From a virus: 64,000 nt of DNA. The notes below the pieces were generated by a model. The model worked only from the letters and a program-made list of their open reading frames with translations. It made no database searches and had not been told where the DNA came from. This document shows, in pieces, positions 19,683 to 27,773 of the stretch (positions within the stretch are counted from its first letter, which is position 1; each line of letters opens with the position of its first letter). A program made the translations under genes and the position numbers. The DNA is taken from positions 39,046 to 103,045 of the IMG/VR virus record IMGVR_UViG_3300009702_000018; one strand, written 5' to 3'.

Positions 19683-20138
19683 TTATTCCTCATACATCTT
19701 CTTAATAACACTATTTTCAATATCACTAAATTGCTTTTCTATTTTACTATGAGGATTAACAACATTTAATATTTGAGAATAAGAAAAATTATTTTTTTCA
19801 TTTACCCACAAGAAATGTCTATAATCTCCTAATCGATAAGATAGTCCCGTATAATTATCTTTTCTGTTCCCACCAGCTAAATCACTAACATGCTTATAAA
19901 AAATCCAAAATTTACCAAAATCTTCAGAAGAAAGAAATAATGAATTTTTACTCAAAGTAGGACTATTATATCTAACATTATTAACAATTAACTCCACATG
20001 AGTTATATACTTTTTTTCTTGATTTATATCTAGATTTTTTCTTAAATATTCTAATACTTTATCCCAAGGATTAACATTGGAATCAAAACTATTAGAAGAA
20101 ATTCTTTGTCCATCTGACACAGAAACAATCCAATTCAT
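19683..20138 (-). CDS. hypothetical protein in minor structural cluster
   Basis: This 151-residue mixed alpha/beta protein has ribosome site AAAGG. It has a Trp/Tyr-rich middle (WIFYKHVSDLAGGNRKDNYT) and an acidic C-terminal helix (QFSDIENSVIKKMYEE). Its downstream gene starts immediately after its stop. No family recognised; a minor virion component by position. Confidence 0.5.
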   Translation of the reverse strand: MNWIVSVSDGQRISSNSFDSNVNPWDKVLEYLRKNLDINQEKKYITHVELIVNNVRYNSPTLSKNSLFLSSEDFGKFWIFYKHVSDLAGGNRKDNYTGLSYRLGDYRHFLWVNEKNNFSYSQILNVVNPHSKIEKQFSDIENSVIKKMYEE

Positions 20139-20151
20139 AATAAACCTTTCT

Positions 20152-20343
20152 TTATTTTACTTTTTCTATTGTAATCTTTACTTTATTACCTTTAAATTTT
20201 TGCCAAATTTCAAATGGCAAATTTATTGTACCATAATCAATAGCAGATTCTGGTTTATCAATATTTTTCTTATTTATTTTGTTAAAATTAAATTCAATAT
20301 TATTTGAATTTTTCCAAAATGTTACATTCCCATAAATTTCCAT
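20152..20343 (-). CDS. small hypothetical protein
   Basis: The product has 63 residues, beta-rich and basic (FWKNSNNIEFNFNKINKKNI), with a good ribosome site (AAGGAG). It is in a run of co-directional structural genes. No motif; function unknown. Confidence 0.55.
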   Translation of the reverse strand: MEIYGNVTFWKNSNNIEFNFNKINKKNIDKPESAIDYGTINLPFEIWQKFKGNKVKITIEKVK

Positions 20344-20353
20344 ATCTTACTCC

Positions 20354-20992
20354 TTAATAATAAGTACATTCAACTTTAAGTCTGTTACTATCATTAAATC
20401 CCACAATAGTTGGCATTATTGATATTCCTATAAACCAATCATGATCAGTATCGGCACTCGCAGTATGAGCTGTAAGACTTAATTTATTAGTCGGATCAGG
20501 AGTTGACCATTGAGGTGATACAGTATGTAACTCAACCATTCCCACAATACAATTTGTAATTGGGCTATCTCCAGTAGTACCAGAACCAGCCCAAACATTA
20601 ACAGGATTACATCTTACACCAAAAGTATGATTAAAATGTAAATCGATACCTTGCGAGGGACGAGGGCTTGATGCTGACATCGTAGCAATTGAACTGGCAC
20701 TATTAATATAACAAACTGCTGCAGAAGACCAACCCCCCGTTGGACTAAAACCAGAAGCAGGATGTAAAGGCCATAAGTGATTAGTAACACAAAGATCAGT
20801 AGAACTTTCTGCTGTATTTGCTGCAAGATGTAATGCATTATTCCAAGTATTTAGATTTATATTGCCCTGAAAGTTAGAACGTCCACCCGCCCCAAAAGAT
20901 AAGGCATAAGCACTGGAACTACTTAAAAACACAGCAGTTGCAGTAGAAGTAGATGTTCCACTTTCCCAAGCGTAAAAAGTCCATTCAGCCAT
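20354..20992 (-). CDS. minor structural protein, decoration/fibre-like
   Basis: This 212-residue protein is Ala/Ser/Thr-rich with low charge (AVFLSSSSAYALSFGAGGRS; SSAAVCYINSASSIATMSAS). It ends with beta strands (RLKVECTYY). Ribosome site AAGGAG. It shares composition and the PSQGI motif with 19173-19682. Virion-surface protein is the best guess. Confidence 0.55.
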   Translation of the reverse strand: MAEWTFYAWESGTSTSTATAVFLSSSSAYALSFGAGGRSNFQGNINLNTWNNALHLAANTAESSTDLCVTNHLWPLHPASGFSPTGGWSSAAVCYINSASSIATMSASSPRPSQGIDLHFNHTFGVRCNPVNVWAGSGTTGDSPITNCIVGMVELHTVSPQWSTPDPTNKLSLTAHTASADTDHDWFIGISIMPTIVGFNDSNRLKVECTYY

Positions 20993-21004
20993 TTAATTTT
21001 CTCC

Positions 21005-21547
21005 TTAAATTTCTTTATCTACTGGAGATTTTTTACTCTCCAAATATTCTTCTTCAATTTTTTTAATTTTATGATCACAATAGATAATTAAAGAACTAGG
21101 ATAATCGGCTTCAATTAAAGAATCTTTAAATCTTTTTACCGCAAATTCACTTGTCATCGCATCAATAATTTTTTCTAAATCATCAGGATTATCCTTATAT
21201 TTTTCAATAATTCTTTTCATAGTAGAATCGTTCATAGCATTTTTATTATATAATTCTTCTTCACTTTCTATATTTTTATCTTCAACTATCCAACCGTTCA
21301 TAAAATCTTTAGATTTTAATAAAATTTCTCTTTCTTGTTCTGTAATATTAGTTTTTGTTTCATGACCTTCGAACCAATCAGTGCTTCCATCTTCACGAGG
21401 GAAAAACATAAGTCCTGGTCTTAAATTAGTAAAACTATAATAAACTTTTTCTTCCAAGACGACCAAATGTTCGTCGCCTAATTGATCCCTTAAAATTTTT
21501 GCTTTTTTATTAGGGACTATTTTTCTTTTAGTTGTTTTTTTAGCCAT
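21005..21547 (-). CDS. hypothetical protein immediately downstream of the major capsid gene
   Basis: The product has 180 residues. A Lys-rich N-terminus (MAKKTTKRKIVPNKKAKILR) is followed by a short beta part (VYYSFTNLRPGLMFFPREDG) and an acidic helical C-terminus. Ribosome site AAAGG. Its position after the capsid gene suggests a head or head-completion protein. No family recognised. Confidence 0.55.
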   Translation of the reverse strand: MAKKTTKRKIVPNKKAKILRDQLGDEHLVVLEEKVYYSFTNLRPGLMFFPREDGSTDWFEGHETKTNITEQEREILLKSKDFMNGWIVEDKNIESEEELYNKNAMNDSTMKRIIEKYKDNPDDLEKIIDAMTSEFAVKRFKDSLIEADYPSSLIIYCDHKIKKIEEEYLESKKSPVDKEI

Positions 21548-21587
21548 TCTTTACCTTTCTGATTAGGGGCTAATAAGCCCCCATATA

Positions 21588-22487
21588 TTAAGTAATAACG
21601 ATTTTTGCCATTCTTTCGGGGAAGAATACAGCAACACCCATTTTCATATAAATATGAACATGCCACATAAGAGTATCTACGTCAATATCATCTTTAGAAC
21701 GAAGTTCTTGAGATACGACATATTTACCAATATCTTTACCTACAATTAAAATAGTATCTTGTGGAATGGTAATATGACCAAATCCATCACGATACTGTTG
21801 TAATCCAATAATTGGAATACCACGATAAAGTTGTATCTTCCCAGTTTTCATAATCTGATCTTTTACAGAATCAGAATAGACTCCAAGATCACCAGCAGTG
21901 GTATCAGTATTAAAATCTAAAATAGAATATAATAGATTTCTTCGACCGATAATAGCAGTGGCTCCACCCACTTGATCTTCAACCCAGTTGATAGCCTGAT
22001 CCAAAGCTGTTTTACTTAAACCACTAGCGGCAGTAAAATAATTTGAATCAGTTGCAGAAACAGAACCAGAAATAGTATTAAAGACTCTAGTATTAATAGC
22101 AGCCAAAATAGCATCACGTGCAGCTTTAATTTGATCTTGAGCAGTACCATATCGACCAGCTTCTAATTGAGAAATTTCATACTCTGGATGAGCAGAAATC
22201 ATCCAAGTTGGTACAGTAAATACTTTTTGGATCATTTGGGTTCTAGGAGCATAAGAACCAGGTTCGTGCCAAAAAGCTTTCAACTTGCCAGGCAGTGCAA
22301 ATTCAGCACTAGTCCCAACAGGGATAGTTTCTTTTGGCAACATTAAAGCGGCAAGGTCTTTCTGTTCTACACTATCACTAACATATTTCACGATTTTATT
22401 GGCAACAGCATGCCTCTGTTCTTGAGAACCAAGAACAGCTTCTTTCATCTCTTTAGCAAACTGTTCCCATACTTGTTTAGTGTTCAA
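21588..22487 (-). CDS. major capsid protein
   Basis: The start is TTG at 22487 (299 residues): the strong AAGGAGG lies 7 bases before it, inside the longer open frame that reaches 22505. The protein has an HK97-fold look: a helical N-arm, LPGKLKAFWHEPGSYAPRTQ as E-loop-like beta, a long spine-helix region (QIKAARDAILAAINTRVFNT) and a C-terminal P-domain (LMWHVHIYMKMGVAVFFPER). No separate delta domain is obvious; the upstream fused protease/scaffold may provide this. About 300 residues is typical for the fold. Gene order protease, decoration, capsid is standard. Confidence 0.85.
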   Translation of the reverse strand: MNTKQVWEQFAKEMKEAVLGSQEQRHAVANKIVKYVSDSVEQKDLAALMLPKETIPVGTSAEFALPGKLKAFWHEPGSYAPRTQMIQKVFTVPTWMISAHPEYEISQLEAGRYGTAQDQIKAARDAILAAINTRVFNTISGSVSATDSNYFTAASGLSKTALDQAINWVEDQVGGATAIIGRRNLLYSILDFNTDTTAGDLGVYSDSVKDQIMKTGKIQLYRGIPIIGLQQYRDGFGHITIPQDTILIVGKDIGKYVVSQELRSKDDIDVDTLMWHVHIYMKMGVAVFFPERMAKIVIT

Positions 22488-22510
22488 TTTAGAACCTCCT
22501 TGCAAATTAA

Positions 22511-23080
22511 TTAAATAACAGGTTGATTTTGATTAGCCGGTGTAGTGCGAACACGCAATAATAAATTGTTAGTTGTAGAATTGCTATAATAAGCACCAGT
22601 TACAAAACCAATTGATTGAGCAGTACCTAATGCACCAGAAGCAGAAGTATCTCCCCACAACTTACCATCACCAGCAGTGGATACATAAACTCTATGTAAA
22701 CCAACAGTGGCAGCAGCCGTAGCTGAACCAGGCATATACATTGTAGAACCAGTAACAGAAGATACTGCAGTGGAAATAGAGATACCAAAAGATAAAGCAT
22801 CAAATTGGTCAGTACCATATTCACCAGCATCATAATATATTACTGTATCACCTTTTGCAGGTTTATCAACAGAGTCAGATGTATCATTCAAATCTTCTTC
22901 AAAATAATATTTATTTATTGGGTAAAACGAAGCAGCAGCTTGAGCAGCAGTAACAGCAACATTAAGCGTGATATTTCCATCAGAATCAAATCCGGAAATA
23001 TAACAAAAAGAACCTCGATGTGCAGCACTGGTATCAATAATCCCGCTATATCTTACTCCAGGAATAAAAACTTCTAACAT
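22511..23080 (-). CDS. capsid decoration protein
   Basis: This 189-residue beta- and Ala/Ser/Thr-rich protein (VAVTAAQAAASFYPINKYYF; GSTMYMPGSATAAATVG) has a strong ribosome site AAGGAGG. It is encoded between the protease/scaffold and the major capsid protein, the usual slot of lambda gpD-like or immunoglobulin-like decoration proteins. The role is by position; sequence family not recognised. Confidence 0.65.
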   Translation of the reverse strand: MLEVFIPGVRYSGIIDTSAAHRGSFCYISGFDSDGNITLNVAVTAAQAAASFYPINKYYFEEDLNDTSDSVDKPAKGDTVIYYDAGEYGTDQFDALSFGISISTAVSSVTGSTMYMPGSATAAATVGLHRVYVSTAGDGKLWGDTSASGALGTAQSIGFVTGAYYSNSTTNNLLLRVRTTPANQNQPVI

Positions 23081-23096
23081 TTAATATTCCTCCTTT

Positions 23097-24896
23097 TTAT
23101 AAATCAAGAATTTGTTTCAAACCAAGATCAATTCCTGATTCGTTTTTCTCGTTTTCGTTGTCGACTTTAGAAGCAATAGCAGTCTTGTTAGATTCCTCAA
23201 CGGGATCTTCCTTTTTCGTTCCCTTACTTTCATCCTTATTCGTTTCAACAGACGCTTTCGCATTTTCAGAGACTTCATTTAAAATAGATAGAAATTGGTC
23301 AAAAGAATCATTGTTCAAACGAGCAATACTTTCTTTTACAAAATCTAAATTATCTTTAAATTCAAATCCCTTTTCTATAAGAGTCTCATATCTAGCTTCG
23401 GCTGTTTTTTGAAGCTCGATGTTTTTTTTATACTCTTCTAATTCTTTGGCAATGGCATCTTTTTCTTTCTCTTTTTCTGCCATTGACAATTTTAAACCCT
23501 CAATTATTTCACTATTATCGGTAATTTCTTGTTCTAATTGAGCTAGTTTACTTCCATTTTCAATTTCCTTCAGACGATCATTAAGCTCTGCAGCAACAGC
23601 CTCTTTAAATTCTGCAGAATTCTTGTCAATAGTCATATCTTCAGTTCCTCCTTTATCATCTTCATATAAAAATTCATTTATATCTATGTTAAATGCTTTT
23701 GCAGATTCTATGATTTTCTTAACGAGAAAGATTTTTTCTTCATTGTTATAAAATTCACAATCACTATTAAATATTTTTTCAGCACTGGAAAAAAGATTTT
23801 CTATGGAGTCAATAGGGAAAATTCGATTAATCGCATCTGCAAATGCTTCATCAGGTAATTCTGATAAATTATTATTGTATTCATCTGGTATGTTTGCTTT
23901 TTTACTAATTGTAATATTAGCCTGAGCCGTTAATAGATTAGAAAATAATGTCTTTTTTAAATTCATACTTTTAATAAAATTAGTATTCATTAATGAATTC
24001 ATTATTTTATCATCTTCTACTAAAGAGGCTAATGCTATGCTTTTTGCATAAACATCTGCTGGTCCTTGAGTAACTCCAGCACCAACAAAATTACTATCAA
24101 TAAATATACGGGAAGCAATACCTGTTTGTCTTCGTGTTAATAGATGATCACAATATTCAAAAACACTATTAAATGTTTCATGACAAACAGAACAAGAAGC
24201 GGCACCAAATTGATTTTCCATAGAAAAGAATAAGTTGCCATTTTTTTGTCTGTCTCTCATTTTTTTTGCCTCAATAGGATTTTTGTATTCCCAAATAGCA
24301 GCTTGACACACAACAAAATCTTTTTTCAGTGGGTCTATTTCTTTATAATATTCTTTCTCTGCATCTGTAAGATTTTTAACATCAACAAATTTGCTAGCAT
24401 AAATCACTCCAATATTATTGTTGGAATGTTCCCAATTAACAGGTTTATTAATTGCAGTTGGAGCTGCATTTCTTAAATCATCTGCAGTAAATTCGTCAAG
24501 GTTACTATTCTTATCAGCATGACATAAAATAAACTCAACATGCATTAAATCCGAATTTTGATGTTGTTTCGCAATTGCCTCAGATTCAGGGCTATTTGGG
24601 TTTTCAATAATTCTAGAAGCAGACGTATAAATTTGAACAGAATTCAAAGAACCTTTTCCTCCATTCAATTTCGCATGTAATTTTCTATGACAACTACGAC
24701 ATAAATATTCTAAATTACTACGAGCATTATTATTTCTATTCCCATCTTTATGATGGATTTCTAATGTTCCTTTTGTTGTTCCGCATCGAGCACATACTTT
24801 TTTTAATGGTTTGAATTTTTTATTACCTTTATTATGCTTTCTGTCCGGAGCATATCTATTATGATAGGTGTCATCTGCAAAAGAAACGTTTTTCAT
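23097..24896 (-). CDS. HNH domain fused to prohead protease-like and scaffold regions
   Basis: This is a 599-residue protein. Residues 35-76 form an HNH nuclease module: Cys35/Cys38 knuckle, LEIHHKDGNRNN with His48-His49, then Cys66xxCys69His70 and His74. Residues about 115-300 look like a prohead maturation protease: KPVNWEH (candidate catalytic His157), GVIYASKF, and GNLFFSMENQF (candidate Ser225), with extra Cys/His at 235-251. Residues about 430-520 are a Glu/Lys coiled coil like capsid scaffold. Protease-scaffold fusion is common in phages; an HNH at the front is not. The gene lies between the portal cluster and the decoration and capsid genes. Protease family assignment is moderate. Confidence 0.65.
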   Translation of the reverse strand: MKNVSFADDTYHNRYAPDRKHNKGNKKFKPLKKVCARCGTTKGTLEIHHKDGNRNNNARSNLEYLCRSCHRKLHAKLNGGKGSLNSVQIYTSASRIIENPNSPESEAIAKQHQNSDLMHVEFILCHADKNSNLDEFTADDLRNAAPTAINKPVNWEHSNNNIGVIYASKFVDVKNLTDAEKEYYKEIDPLKKDFVVCQAAIWEYKNPIEAKKMRDRQKNGNLFFSMENQFGAASCSVCHETFNSVFEYCDHLLTRRQTGIASRIFIDSNFVGAGVTQGPADVYAKSIALASLVEDDKIMNSLMNTNFIKSMNLKKTLFSNLLTAQANITISKKANIPDEYNNNLSELPDEAFADAINRIFPIDSIENLFSSAEKIFNSDCEFYNNEEKIFLVKKIIESAKAFNIDINEFLYEDDKGGTEDMTIDKNSAEFKEAVAAELNDRLKEIENGSKLAQLEQEITDNSEIIEGLKLSMAEKEKEKDAIAKELEEYKKNIELQKTAEARYETLIEKGFEFKDNLDFVKESIARLNNDSFDQFLSILNEVSENAKASVETNKDESKGTKKEDPVEESNKTAIASKVDNENEKNESGIDLGLKQILDL

Positions 24897-24900
24897 TGTA

Positions 24901-25077
24901 TTAAGCTCTGGGATTAGGATTAGCAGTATTCTTTAATAGTTTGTCTTTTCTTATAACATGCTGTGGCTTTTTAGGAGCTATTTTTTTCTTAGGATACGCT
25001 TTAATATCTTTTTTCGGAGTAACTGCATTAAAAGCTTCAGCAAAATCTTCAGCAAATTCCTCGTATTTCTCTGGCAT
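24901..25077 (-). CDS. small Lys/Pro-rich protein (58 residues)
   Basis: A short frame starts at ATG 25077 behind AAGAGGAATTA. It encodes an acidic N-terminus (MPEKYEEFAEDFAEAF) and a basic Lys/Pro-rich C-terminus (YPKKKIAPKKPQ). It fills the gap between the HNH/protease gene and 25093-25428. Its size and charge recall scaffolding-associated or head-cement peptides, but no family is recognised. Confidence 0.55.
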   Translation of the reverse strand: MPEKYEEFAEDFAEAFNAVTPKKDIKAYPKKKIAPKKPQHVIRKDKLLKNTANPNPRA

Positions 25078-25092
25078 GATTAATTCCTCTTT

Positions 25093-25428
25093 TTAAATAT
25101 TTTCATTTAATTCCAATACCACTTGGGCACTACTTACCAAAGCACCTGATACAACAGGTACGACCTCCAATAAAATACCTAAATTATCTAAGTGTATAAC
25201 ACTAGAATTTCCCCCAGCTATAGCACCAGATGAGGCATGTACAAACATATGATTGGTATTATAACCTGAATATACATAAACATTTGTATTGGAAGATCCC
25301 GATGCTTTGGTTACATCTACATATAAATTACCACTTTTACTATGTTTATTCTCATAAAATACTCCTGTTGCTGTTCCTATTGGGAGAATAACATCAAAAA
25401 ATGGCTTTTCAATTCTTTTTAAAATCAT
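25093..25428 (-). CDS. small beta-rich structural protein
   Basis: The frame is open to 25473, but AAGGA lies 8 bases before the ATG at 25428 (MILKRIEKPF), giving 111 residues. The protein has Gly/Ser/Val-rich beta strands (VIHLDNLGILLEVVPVVSGA). It is preceded by a candidate late promoter (25444-25461). By location it is probably a head protein; no motif. Confidence 0.55.
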   Translation of the reverse strand: MILKRIEKPFFDVILPIGTATGVFYENKHSKSGNLYVDVTKASGSSNTNVYVYSGYNTNHMFVHASSGAIAGGNSSVIHLDNLGILLEVVPVVSGALVSSAQVVLELNENI

Positions 25429-25443
25429 AATAATATCCTTGTC

Positions 25444-25461
25444 TTTCATTAACATATACGG
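25444..25461 (-). promoter_or_regulatory. candidate late promoter
   Basis: The minus strand reads CCGTATATGTTAATGAAA, ending 16 nt before the start of 25093-25428. It matches elements at 12243, 30251 and 42008. Inferred. Confidence 0.4.
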
Positions 25462-25484
25462 AAAAATATTCAATATATGTTAAA

Positions 25485-25862
25485 TTATAGCTTTAACTTA
25501 ACAAAATAAAAGATTAATGAAAAAATTTGGTCTATTAAAAATACAGCAATGGCAGTATAAATAAACATTTTAACTTTCAAAGTTAATACTGAATCTTTTA
25601 TTTTTTGTAAATCTATAGATTTAAATGTTATAAAATCATCTTTTAAATCTTTTATACTTTTTTCAATTTTATCCATATCCTCGCCAATAGAAGATAATAC
25701 CTCTGTAGTAATTGCCTTGAATTCAATCATCGAAGAAGTATTTAATAAATGTAGTTTAGTTTCTATTTCACTCATAGTAATTGTATACTTTTCATTCATT
25801 TGATGATATTCGTCTTCTATTTTATTTATACGTTTATTCAAATCTCTTATTTCTTCGTTCAT
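25485..25862 (-). CDS. coiled-coil protein with C-terminal membrane anchor
   Basis: The likely start is ATG 25862 behind GGAG (an in-frame TTG lies two codons earlier), giving 125 residues. Residues 1-95 are a heptad-rich coiled coil (EIRDLNKRINKIEDEYHQMN). Residues about 100-122 are a hydrophobic segment (FIYTAIAVFLIDQIFSLIFY) followed by KLKL. The layout resembles small spanin- or holin-like and tail-anchored proteins, yet it sits in the head cluster. It overlaps the cupin gene's end. Function unknown. Confidence 0.6.
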   Translation of the reverse strand: MNEEIRDLNKRINKIEDEYHQMNEKYTITMSEIETKLHLLNTSSMIEFKAITTEVLSSIGEDMDKIEKSIKDLKDDFITFKSIDLQKIKDSVLTLKVKMFIYTAIAVFLIDQIFSLIFYFVKLKL

Positions 25863-26241
25863 TATCAAACTCCGTGTTGTATTGTTCTTCTTTTGGCTGT
25901 AAAATTAATATCGCATGACCTCCTGGAGATAAAATTCCCCCATGAGGAGTTTGAGGTGGAACGGCATATACTTCTGTTTCTTTTACAACATCCCCATTAT
26001 TAAACGTTATTGTACCTTTAACAACATAAAATGTTTCTTTACTATTTTCATGAATATGTTCGGGAATTTTTTGTCCATTCCCAATAATTGGACTAACCAA
26101 TTCAAATATTTGACAATAAGGAGAAGTCATATAATTATATATACGAACCATATATTCATCGGTTTCTTTCCAATTAATTATATTCATATCTCTTATTGTA
26201 ATATCTTTTAATTTTTGAATACCTTCATTTAGCTTTGACAT
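25834..26241 (-). CDS. cupin-domain protein in the head gene cluster
   Basis: The likely start is ATG 26241 (135 residues), behind GAAGG and overlapping the portal stop. Cupin motif 1 is clear: EHIHENSKETFYVVKG (HxHx4E, then x6G). Motif 2 reads VYAVPPQTPHGG. The three His and one Glu of the metal site are all present, so it is probably a small metal-binding cupin; the substrate is unknown. A cupin between portal and capsid genes is unusual and suggests a virion-associated or sugar/nucleotide-binding role. Confidence 0.8.
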   Translation of the reverse strand: MSKLNEGIQKLKDITIRDMNIINWKETDEYMVRIYNYMTSPYCQIFELVSPIIGNGQKIPEHIHENSKETFYVVKGTITFNNGDVVKETEVYAVPPQTPHGGILSPGGHAILILQPKEEQYNTEFDNERRNKRFE

Positions 26242-27763
26242 TTGGTTTAACCTTCTTTTCTTCTTGTAAATTAATGGTTTCATTTTTCGTTTGAGTTTTC
26301 TTAAGTTGATTTTTTGTCATTTTTGGATTAATATCAGGAGGTCTTGTATTATCTTTCTTTGTATCATTACCACTGAATGGTAATTTTGGAGGCATAAAAT
26401 ATTCTGCTTGTTTTTGTTCTTTTTTCTTGTTTGTTAGTTCATGATCAAAATTATATCCCGATTCTTTTAAAGCAGTATGGGTAGAGATTAATCCTCTATC
26501 ATAAAAAGCCATTATCAAATTTTTAACTTCAGATTCTTTTGTAAGATTCATTCTGTCCCACTTGACAGAAAGATCTACATCTTCAAATCCATTATAATCA
26601 GCAATTTGATTCATAATTTTTACTAACCATAAAGCAACAATTTTCCTCCAATTAGACAATCTTTCTACCAAAGACATAATAGAAACCCAAGCATCCCCCT
26701 TTTGATCCATAGACATTAATGATTGGGGAACGCCCAAAGCAATTAAAACATCTTGTTTAGCATCTTCATATTTATTCTTAAATGCTAATATTTTACCATC
26801 TGGTCCGACTTGTTCAACACTTACATCGTGTGCCCAAACTAAAGTCGTTGTTGCTTTTGGGTTTCTAATCAAAGATGCAAATTTCTTTAATCTATCTCTT
26901 GTGGCGGGATGTTCTTCTGTTCCAATTTTAAAAATTGTTATTAAATTCAATAAACCAGTTGTTATTGATTCATCCAGTTCTCTTAATTTCTCTAAAATAG
27001 AGACAGCAGAAAAACATCTCGATAAATATGGGATGCCCCATGCTTGATAACTTTTTGATCTCCTTTTAATATGTGTAACATATTTGGGATTTAATCTAAC
27101 TCCATCAAAACCAAGTTTATTCTTTTTAAGTGAATTTAAAATACTTCGTGGAACAGCCTGTTTAATCAAAGCTGATTCGGGATTACTTCTTCCATCTTGT
27201 CTTATTTTGTCTAATAATTCACTATCATATTTTAAATATAATACTTCTTGTCCAAAAGCAATTGGTCCAGATGGTATTTTTATTGATGTAGGATTTATTA
27301 AAGTAATTAACATAGGTAATTTAACTTGTCGCCCATTAACAGTTTCATTAGTCCATCTGGCATATGGAAAAGCATTTCCAGAAGTGAACCATTCCAATGC
27401 TATTTCTTGAGCTACATTATAAATACCTGGCAATGAATTAGTATTTTTATAGTTAATTTTTCTAAACCAATATGCTAATATTTTATCTAATTCTTTATTT
27501 CCTGTCGCATTTGGTTTAACATCTGTAACAGCAAAATCTATTAAAACATCAACAGCATTACCAACTAAGCTATTATATTTATATATTTTATTACTAACTT
27601 CTATCTGTTTATATATATCATTATAAATATCTTTATATTTTCTTAATGTAGATAAATAAGAAGTAGGAACTTGAACAGAAGTAGGAACTTTATATCCTAC
27701 TGCTAAAGTACCATCATCTTCATCTATTTCTACATTTTCTGTATCAATATTTTCAAAAGACAC
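26225..27763 (-). CDS. portal protein
   Basis: The start is probably GTG at 27763 (512 residues): AGGAG overlaps the large terminase stop codon and lies 7 bases before it. The longer frame to 27805 lacks this. Portal-like features include stem/wing helices (NAVDVLIDFAVTDVKPNATG), LINPTSIKIPSG, the long helical region around KLRELDESITTGLLNLITIF, and DVLIALGVPQSLMSMDQKGD near the crown. The Lys/Gln-rich C-terminus is typical. It forms the dodecameric DNA gate in the capsid vertex. Length is normal. Confidence 0.9.
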   Translation of the reverse strand: MSFENIDTENVEIDEDDGTLAVGYKVPTSVQVPTSYLSTLRKYKDIYNDIYKQIEVSNKIYKYNSLVGNAVDVLIDFAVTDVKPNATGNKELDKILAYWFRKINYKNTNSLPGIYNVAQEIALEWFTSGNAFPYARWTNETVNGRQVKLPMLITLINPTSIKIPSGPIAFGQEVLYLKYDSELLDKIRQDGRSNPESALIKQAVPRSILNSLKKNKLGFDGVRLNPKYVTHIKRRSKSYQAWGIPYLSRCFSAVSILEKLRELDESITTGLLNLITIFKIGTEEHPATRDRLKKFASLIRNPKATTTLVWAHDVSVEQVGPDGKILAFKNKYEDAKQDVLIALGVPQSLMSMDQKGDAWVSIMSLVERLSNWRKIVALWLVKIMNQIADYNGFEDVDLSVKWDRMNLTKESEVKNLIMAFYDRGLISTHTALKESGYNFDHELTNKKKEQKQAEYFMPPKLPFSGNDTKKDNTRPPDINPKMTKNQLKKTQTKNETINLQEEKKVKPNVKAK

Positions 27764-27773
27764 GTTTTTTCTC

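Noticed and set aside
22805-23077. Plus-strand frame opposite the decoration protein gene
   Set aside because: Antisense shadow of a well-supported structural gene with no ribosome site.
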